From Halobacillus fulvus (lineage in GTDB: Bacteria; Bacillota; Bacilli; Bacillales; Halobacillaceae): DNA of 64,000 nt. How positions within the stretch are numbered: position 1 is the stretch's first letter; every line of letters starts with the position of its first letter. This document shows positions 59,958-64,000 of this stretch, in pieces. The stretch lies in NCBI GenBank assembly GCA_004078665.1, contig SCFO01000002.1, positions 62,001 through 126,000 of the forward strand, given 5' to 3'. Under the pieces are notes generated by a model. The model did no database searches. It was not told the origin of the DNA and saw nothing but the letters and a program-made list of their open reading frames with translations. The position numbers and the translations under genes were made by a program.

Positions 59958-61861
59958 CCATTCCTGTTGTATCTGTAGACCGTCCATTATTGAAGGAGGA
60001 ACACGACTGTCTTCGCTTTTTAAAAGAGTGTCATCCATCAGAAGTCCAAAAGTATGAGAACGATATGGAAAAGGGAAGACAGGGGATTCTTCATAAGCTC
60101 GCTTCGGCGATTCTGAGGGAAGATATCGATGGCTGCTTCAGCCAGTCGGTACCTCCAGATCGACTGCCTCCTTCACTTTCTCATGCTTTGATTCATTTAA
60201 AGAAAAATCGCACGTATAAGTGTGTCGTAAAAAAAGACGCCGCGGTTATCTTTCCGATCGAAGCAGAGTTTGCCTTCCATCGTGTGGAAACCGCAGACCC
60301 GATCCTTCTCGTTAAGCCTCATCGCGTATCCCATGTCAAGTTCGCATCTGAACTGGCCGGGCTTCTTTTTGATAAGGAAAAGTACCCGAACCTCTCCAGA
60401 TTCCAAAAGGAACTCGATAACGGGACGGCCAATTTGACGATGGCGTATGTGTTCGATGAGAAGTGGAAACAGGATTGGAGAAAGCAACATCAAGGAATCC
60501 GTTCGACGATGAAAGCTTTGGCGCTTGCGGAAGATTCGGGTCTGTTTTTTGAACAGCTTGTTGTAGAAGGGCATCACCTCCACCCTGGTGCGAAAACGAA
60601 GCTTGGTCTAAGCACAGCGGATGTCTTCCGCTATTCTCCTGAGTTCAGAGAGACGTTTGAGGTCCGGTTTGTGGCTGTCCGAAAGCACGATTTGTGGAGG
60701 ACATCTGGCGGGTCACTTGTTCAGACTCATTATCCGAAACAGTGGAAAGAAGCGGTGGTAGAGTTGGAGCAAAAAGGCTACGATCCTGCTCTGTTTGATA
60801 TTGTGCCTGTTCATGAATGGCAATTTCATAAGTCAGTGCCGTCCATTTATCATGAGGAAATCAAGGAGGGAAGAGTTGTGCTGCTCGAAAAGGCAAGTCT
60901 AGAGGTAAAAGCGACTTCTTCTTTTCGAACGGTCTCCCCTGTAGGAAGCCACGCTCCCGTTCTCAAGCTCGCCGTCAACAGCCAGATGACCTCCACCGTC
61001 CGATCGATTTCACCGCAGACAGCGATGAATTCGACGGAATACAGCCGATTGTTTGCGAAGATCATGAAAGTAGAACCGCACCTGACTCATTTCCGTCCAT
61101 TAAACGAAATCGGCGGGCTTGCCTTTCGATCAGATGATCACCTGAAACGGCGTAATTTGACAATGCTTTTACGGGAAGATGTTCAGGAGTACTTGGAGGA
61201 AGGGGAAACAGCGGTCGCTGGCACTTCCCTTTATGCAGAGTCACCGTTCGGGGGACAGACGATTCTCCAGGAGCTTGTCGATGAATACGCCTCGTACCAT
61301 CAGTCAGGAAAACGAGAGGCGGCGAAGGGATTCTTCAACACCTATATTCGTACAGTGCTCCCCGGCTACTTGACGCTGATGGTCAAATACGGAATCGCTC
61401 TCGAAGGTCATTTGCAAAACAGCATTCCCGTTTTCAAAAACGGTGAGCTGACCCGGTTCTTTTTTAGAGATTGGGGTGGTTCGCGCGTCTATCCAGCCCG
61501 GCTTCTTGGTCAAGGGTTCACGGCTGACTTCATGGAAGGATCGGTATCGGTGACCGATCAGCGGTCCGAACTTCATAACAAGCTGTACTATACCGTTTTT
61601 CAAAACCATCTAGGGGAGCTGGTCCGTCAGCTCGTTAAGCACACGGGAGAACAGGAGAACATGTACTGGCAAATGGTTAAGAGGGAATGTAACAGGGTGA
61701 TGAATCAGCTTGAAAAAGAAGTGCCGGAACAGGCAAGGGAAGATAGGCGCTTCCTATTCCAACCCACTGTCATGCACAAATCTCTCGCCTATATGCGTCT
61801 GACCGGCAGTCAGAGTTATGGATACAATGAAGTGAACAACCCACTTGCTCCGGAGGTATAA
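59954..61861 (+). CDS. NIS siderophore synthetase 2 (IucA/IucC family), 635 aa
   Basis: Second synthetase, diverged from the first: EGHHLHPGAKTKLGLS, FDIVPVHEWQFHKSV, LAVNSQMTSTVRSISPQ, IALEGHLQNSIPVFKNGE and FFFRDWGGSRVYPARL. Two synthetases usually add two amine units to a central carboxylate. ATG 59954 overlaps the previous stop (ATGA) behind AGGAGGAGG. The decarboxylase starts 2 bp after its stop. Confidence 0.95.
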   Translation: MTIPVVSVDRPLLKEEHDCLRFLKECHPSEVQKYENDMEKGRQGILHKLASAILREDIDGCFSQSVPPDRLPPSLSHALIHLKKNRTYKCVVKKDAAVIFPIEAEFAFHRVETADPILLVKPHRVSHVKFASELAGLLFDKEKYPNLSRFQKELDNGTANLTMAYVFDEKWKQDWRKQHQGIRSTMKALALAEDSGLFFEQLVVEGHHLHPGAKTKLGLSTADVFRYSPEFRETFEVRFVAVRKHDLWRTSGGSLVQTHYPKQWKEAVVELEQKGYDPALFDIVPVHEWQFHKSVPSIYHEEIKEGRVVLLEKASLEVKATSSFRTVSPVGSHAPVLKLAVNSQMTSTVRSISPQTAMNSTEYSRLFAKIMKVEPHLTHFRPLNEIGGLAFRSDDHLKRRNLTMLLREDVQEYLEEGETAVAGTSLYAESPFGGQTILQELVDEYASYHQSGKREAAKGFFNTYIRTVLPGYLTLMVKYGIALEGHLQNSIPVFKNGELTRFFFRDWGGSRVYPARLLGQGFTADFMEGSVSVTDQRSELHNKLYYTVFQNHLGELVRQLVKHTGEQENMYWQMVKRECNRVMNQLEKEVPEQAREDRRFLFQPTVMHKSLAYMRLTGSQSYGYNEVNNPLAPEV

Positions 61862-61863
61862 AC

Positions 61864-63063
61864 ATGATCATCGATGAAAAAAGACAGACAATCGAACGCT
61901 ATATAGAAGAACATCGCACAAAGAGCCAAGAGCCTTTCTGTGCCTACCTTTATGACTTAGAGGATTTGCGACGACACGCGTCTTCTATCAAAAAGAGTCT
62001 TCCGGACTTTGTCGACTTATATTACGCGGTAAAAGCGAATCCAGAGCAGCCGATCTTGGAGACGCTTGAACCGATCGTCGATGGCTTTGAAGTCGCCTCT
62101 GCTGGCGAAATGAATAAGGTGTCATCGTTGACGGTCAAGCCGATGATGTTCGGAGGACCGGCGAAGAAGGATTCAGAATTGGAAGAGGCCATTCGCTCAG
62201 GAGTCAAAACCATCAACGTCGAAAGCTTCCACGAACTCAACCGTCTGGCGGCTTTGGCTGAAAAACATCATACCAAAATCCCGGTCTTAGCCCGGGTTAA
62301 TTTGACAGCCAACGTCTCCGATAGCCATCTACGTATGTCTGGTGTGCCGACACAATTCGGAGTGGACGAACAGGAGATTCCGGATTTTATTAAAAAGGTG
62401 AACACGATGGATTCGATCGACCTTCGCGGATTCCATTTTCACGCCATGAGCAATAATTTAGATGCAGAGGCTCATCTCCGATTCGTCGAAGCCTGTTTGG
62501 ACAAATCCCTGGCGTGGGCAGAGCGATACCGTTTGGATGCTCCGATCGTCAATATCGGAGGAGGCATCGGCATCAACTATTGGCACCCTGACGATCCGTT
62601 CGATTGGCAAGTACTTGCTAAAGGGCTTCATGACCTTGAGTCCAAAACGAACGGCCGTCACATTTTCATGGAAATCGGGCGCTATATGACGGCTTCCTGT
62701 GGGGTTTATGCAGCTGAGGTATTGGACGTGAAGCAAAATCATGATCAATCCTTTGCTGTATTGCGTGGCGGCTCTCATCATCTAAGGCTTCCGGCGGCAT
62801 GGAAAATGAGTCATCCGTTTCGCGTTTTTCCTGTAGAAGATTGGCCATATCCGTTCGAACGTCCGGAAGTGCGGAATAGAGAAGTGACCATCGCGGGTGA
62901 GCTTTGTACACCGAATGATGTGCTGGTGAGGCAGGAGCCTGTCACTAGATTGAGGGCAGGAGACGTCGTGTTGTTTGAATATGCGGGGGCGTATGCGTGG
63001 ACGATTTCGCATCATGATTTTTTGAGTCATCCGCATCCAGAAATTGTATATATAAATGGATGA
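61864..63063 (+). CDS. PLP-dependent decarboxylase (LysA/SbnH-like), 399 aa
   Basis: Fold type III decarboxylase. PLP lysine in DLYYAVKANPEQPI, glycine-rich phosphate loop VNIGGGIGINYWHP, GELCTPNDVL with the interface Cys, and AYAWTISHHDF near the end. In siderophore operons such enzymes decarboxylate an amino acid or a citryl-diamino acid intermediate, as SbnH does in staphyloferrin B synthesis. ATG 61864 follows GGAGGTATAAAC. Last gene before a perfect terminator. Confidence 0.93.
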   Translation: MIIDEKRQTIERYIEEHRTKSQEPFCAYLYDLEDLRRHASSIKKSLPDFVDLYYAVKANPEQPILETLEPIVDGFEVASAGEMNKVSSLTVKPMMFGGPAKKDSELEEAIRSGVKTINVESFHELNRLAALAEKHHTKIPVLARVNLTANVSDSHLRMSGVPTQFGVDEQEIPDFIKKVNTMDSIDLRGFHFHAMSNNLDAEAHLRFVEACLDKSLAWAERYRLDAPIVNIGGGIGINYWHPDDPFDWQVLAKGLHDLESKTNGRHIFMEIGRYMTASCGVYAAEVLDVKQNHDQSFAVLRGGSHHLRLPAAWKMSHPFRVFPVEDWPYPFERPEVRNREVTIAGELCTPNDVLVRQEPVTRLRAGDVVLFEYAGAYAWTISHHDFLSHPHPEIVYING

Positions 63064-63100
63064 AAAACCTTTAATTTTGCTGCAAGGAGTTCAACAACAT

Positions 63101-63140
63101 AAAAAGAGCCTTACCATAAACCCTGGTAAGGCTCTTTTCG
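63101..63140 (+). terminator. Terminator of the siderophore operon
   Basis: Perfect 15-bp stem AAAAGAGCCTTACCA/TGGTAAGGCTCTTTT. Confidence 0.95.
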
Positions 63141-63218
63141 TGCACTAGTTCGTTATGGTCAAGATAATAGAAAGAATGAGTTATGTATAGTTACAACGGG
63201 GAGTGTAAATAGTGAGAT

Positions 63219-63446
63219 TCAGTCAGGCCAAACTGGATCCACGTTCAATGGCTCTACATCATCCGGCCAAACCGGGTCTACAGAGTCAGGCCAGACAGGG
63301 TCGACAGCAGCAGGCTCTACTTGATCAGGCCATACAGGATCCACTACAGCAAGGTCTGTGTTATCCGGCCAAACGGGGTCTGAGCTTAAAACGAGGCCAC
63401 CGACTACTAATGTTCCAATCAAGGCTCTTTTCACTACTTTTTTCAT
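63219..63446 (-). CDS. Exported precursor with five DPVWPD repeats, putative pheromone
   Basis: 75 aa. N-terminal export signal (MKKVVKRALIGTLVVGGLVL), then only repeat and linker. The hexapeptide DPVWPD occurs at residues 23-28, 36-41, 49-54, 57-62 and 70-75; the last forms the exact C-terminus. Linkers are short and acidic (NTDLAVV, QVEPAAV, SV, DVEPLNV), so four of five copies read VDPVWPD. The copies use different synonymous codons (proline 2 as CCC, CCT, CCT, CCG, CCA; valine as GTT, GTA, GTC, GTT, GTT), which points to selection on the peptide. ATG 63446 follows GGAGGG. Divergent from an XRE-type regulator, as Phr, PapR and NprX precursors accompany RRNPP receptors. Alternative: a small structural or antimicrobial repeat peptide. 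Confidence 0.85.
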   Translation of the reverse strand: MKKVVKRALIGTLVVGGLVLSSDPVWPDNTDLAVVDPVWPDQVEPAAVDPVWPDSVDPVWPDDVEPLNVDPVWPD

Positions 63447-63469
63447 ATAAAATCCCTCCAATTAAAAAT

Positions 63470-63502
63470 GAAAGTTATACTGTCGAGTTAAATATAACTT
63501 TC
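63470..63502. promoter_or_regulatory. Palindrome over the precursor -10/start region
   Basis: GAAAGTTATA (63470-63479), 13 bp, TATAACTTTC (63493-63502); arms are perfect. It covers the -10 box and the probable start of the precursor transcript. Candidate operator of the adjacent regulator. Confidence 0.7.
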
Positions 63503-63519
63503 AAAGAAAAAAATGTCAA
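63491..63519 (-). promoter_or_regulatory. Promoter of the DPVWPD precursor gene
   Basis: Leftward TTGACA (63519-63514), 17 bp, TATATT (63496-63491). Confidence 0.88.
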
Positions 63520-63580
63520 CAGTAGAAAAGATATGAAATTTTTGGAGAACTCTCTGCTATTTAATAATTTTTAAAAAAAT

Positions 63581-63599
63581 AAGTTAATTTAAGTAACTT
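63581..63599. promoter_or_regulatory. Second palindrome upstream of the regulator promoter
   Basis: AAGTTA-N7-TAACTT, ending four bases before the regulator -35. Shares the AAGTTA half-site with the palindrome at 63470-63502. Confidence 0.55.
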
Positions 63600-63602
63600 T
63601 TC

Positions 63603-63631
63603 TTAACAAATGAGGGTTGGGGTAGTATATT
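63603..63631 (+). promoter_or_regulatory. Promoter of the XRE/TPR regulator gene
   Basis: TTAACA (63603-63608), 17 bp, TATATT (63626-63631). Confidence 0.8.
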
Positions 63632-63668
63632 GATATATAAAGTGTATGTTCAAAGGGAGAGGTCGCTT

Positions 63669-64000
63669 ATGGAAAAGAAAATGCTTGGGGAGCGCATCAA
63701 AGATAAGAGAAAATCGATGAGGCTGACCCAGCAGGATTTGTCAGGTCCGACGGTAAGTCGCGCGCTTATTAGTTTAATAGAGAGAAATCAGACGAAACCT
63801 TCACTGAAAACATTAGAAAGTATCGCAGATAAACTAGGTACAACTGTCAGCGACTTGCTGCAGGAAGAAATGGAGGCAGGCCAGTCAGTCGGGAGGCCTG
63901 ATTATAATTATCAAAAAGTGGTCATGATGGCTAAAGCGCTGGTCCGTTCAGGGAATTTAGATCAGGCAGAAGATGTTGTGGAAAAAGGATTACAGCAAGA
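63669..64000 (+). CDS. XRE-family regulator with TPR-like C-terminal part, partial
   Basis: Runs off the right edge after 110 residues. Residues 6-66 are a helix-turn-helix of the XRE type: LGERIKDKRKSMRLTQQDLS, VSRALISLIERNQTKPSLKT, LESIADKLGTTVSDLL. After a short linker, YQKVVMMAKALVRSGNLDQA and EDVVEKGLQQ look like the first tetratricopeptide repeat. This order (HTH then TPR) is that of PlcR, NprR and other RRNPP receptors for exported-reimported peptides. ATG 63669 follows GGGAGAGG. The divergent neighbour encodes the DPVWPD precursor. Confidence 0.85.
   Translation, partial: MEKKMLGERIKDKRKSMRLTQQDLSGPTVSRALISLIERNQTKPSLKTLESIADKLGTTVSDLLQEEMEAGQSVGRPDYNYQKVVMMAKALVRSGNLDQAEDVVEKGLQQ

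Noticed and set aside
63219-63440. CRISPR or DNA-level tandem repeat at the DPVWPD gene
   Set aside because: Copies differ at most third codon positions and have unequal spacing; the repetition is in the peptide, not the DNA.

Overview
The window looks like chromosomal DNA of a Bacillaceae bacterium, most probably a marine or moderately halophilic genus such as Halobacillus (inference from family resemblance, not proven). Supporting signs are strong AGGAGG ribosome sites with TTG and GTG starts, SAM riboswitches, FosB (which uses bacillithiol), a lipoteichoic acid synthase, PerR, Zur, Fur and CcpA type operators, a lipoprotein penicillin-binding protein, and generally acidic proteins. No tRNA, rRNA, CRISPR array, prophage or intact transposase gene was seen.

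Layout. 1-1.3 kb: the 5' part of a leftward thiolase gene behind two tandem SAM riboswitches, each with its own terminator. 1.5-9.1 kb: small membrane proteins, acetyltransferases, a beta-lactamase-fold hydrolase, a sortase with its cell-wall substrate, FosB and a lipoprotein. 9.2-24.5 kb: a zincin, alpha/beta hydrolases, a subtilisin, a TetR/metallo-beta-lactamase-fold pair, a cupin, a diguanylate cyclase, an MFS/TetR pair, a Usp protein, malate:quinone oxidoreductase, an aldo/keto reductase, class I aldolase and a secreted lipase. The gaps from 7.6 to 24.6 kb hold about 19 copies of a 30-bp GGGACAG...CTGTCCC repeat; none was seen in the remaining 39 kb. 24.6-36.4 kb: ahpCF under a PerR box, an SGNH hydrolase, an isochorismatase-like hydrolase, an azoreductase, an SLC13 transporter, small membrane proteins, two frameshifted small genes and a PBP. 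36.5-47.6 kb: GNAT, Nudix, HAD and lipoprotein genes, a five-gene PadR operon and an LTA synthase. Two copies of a MITE-like element with GTTTCCGT ends sit at 28.5 and 41.5 kb.

47.8-50.7 kb is a zinc-starvation operon: two Zur boxes, a zinc-free S14 ribosomal protein, an uncharacterised flavoprotein and a COG0523 GTPase. 57.2-63.1 kb is an iron locus: an FhuF-like reductase divergent from two NIS siderophore synthetases and a PLP decarboxylase, with a Fur-like box between.

The most interesting system is at the right edge (63.2-64 kb). A 75-residue exported precursor carries five identical DPVWPD hexapeptides encoded by different synonymous codons. It is divergent from an XRE-type regulator whose C-terminal part begins to look like TPRs. 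Both have clear promoters, and palindromes with a shared AAGTTA half-site lie between them. This has the architecture of an RRNPP-type (PlcR/NprR/Phr-like) peptide quorum-sensing pair with a multi-copy pheromone precursor.
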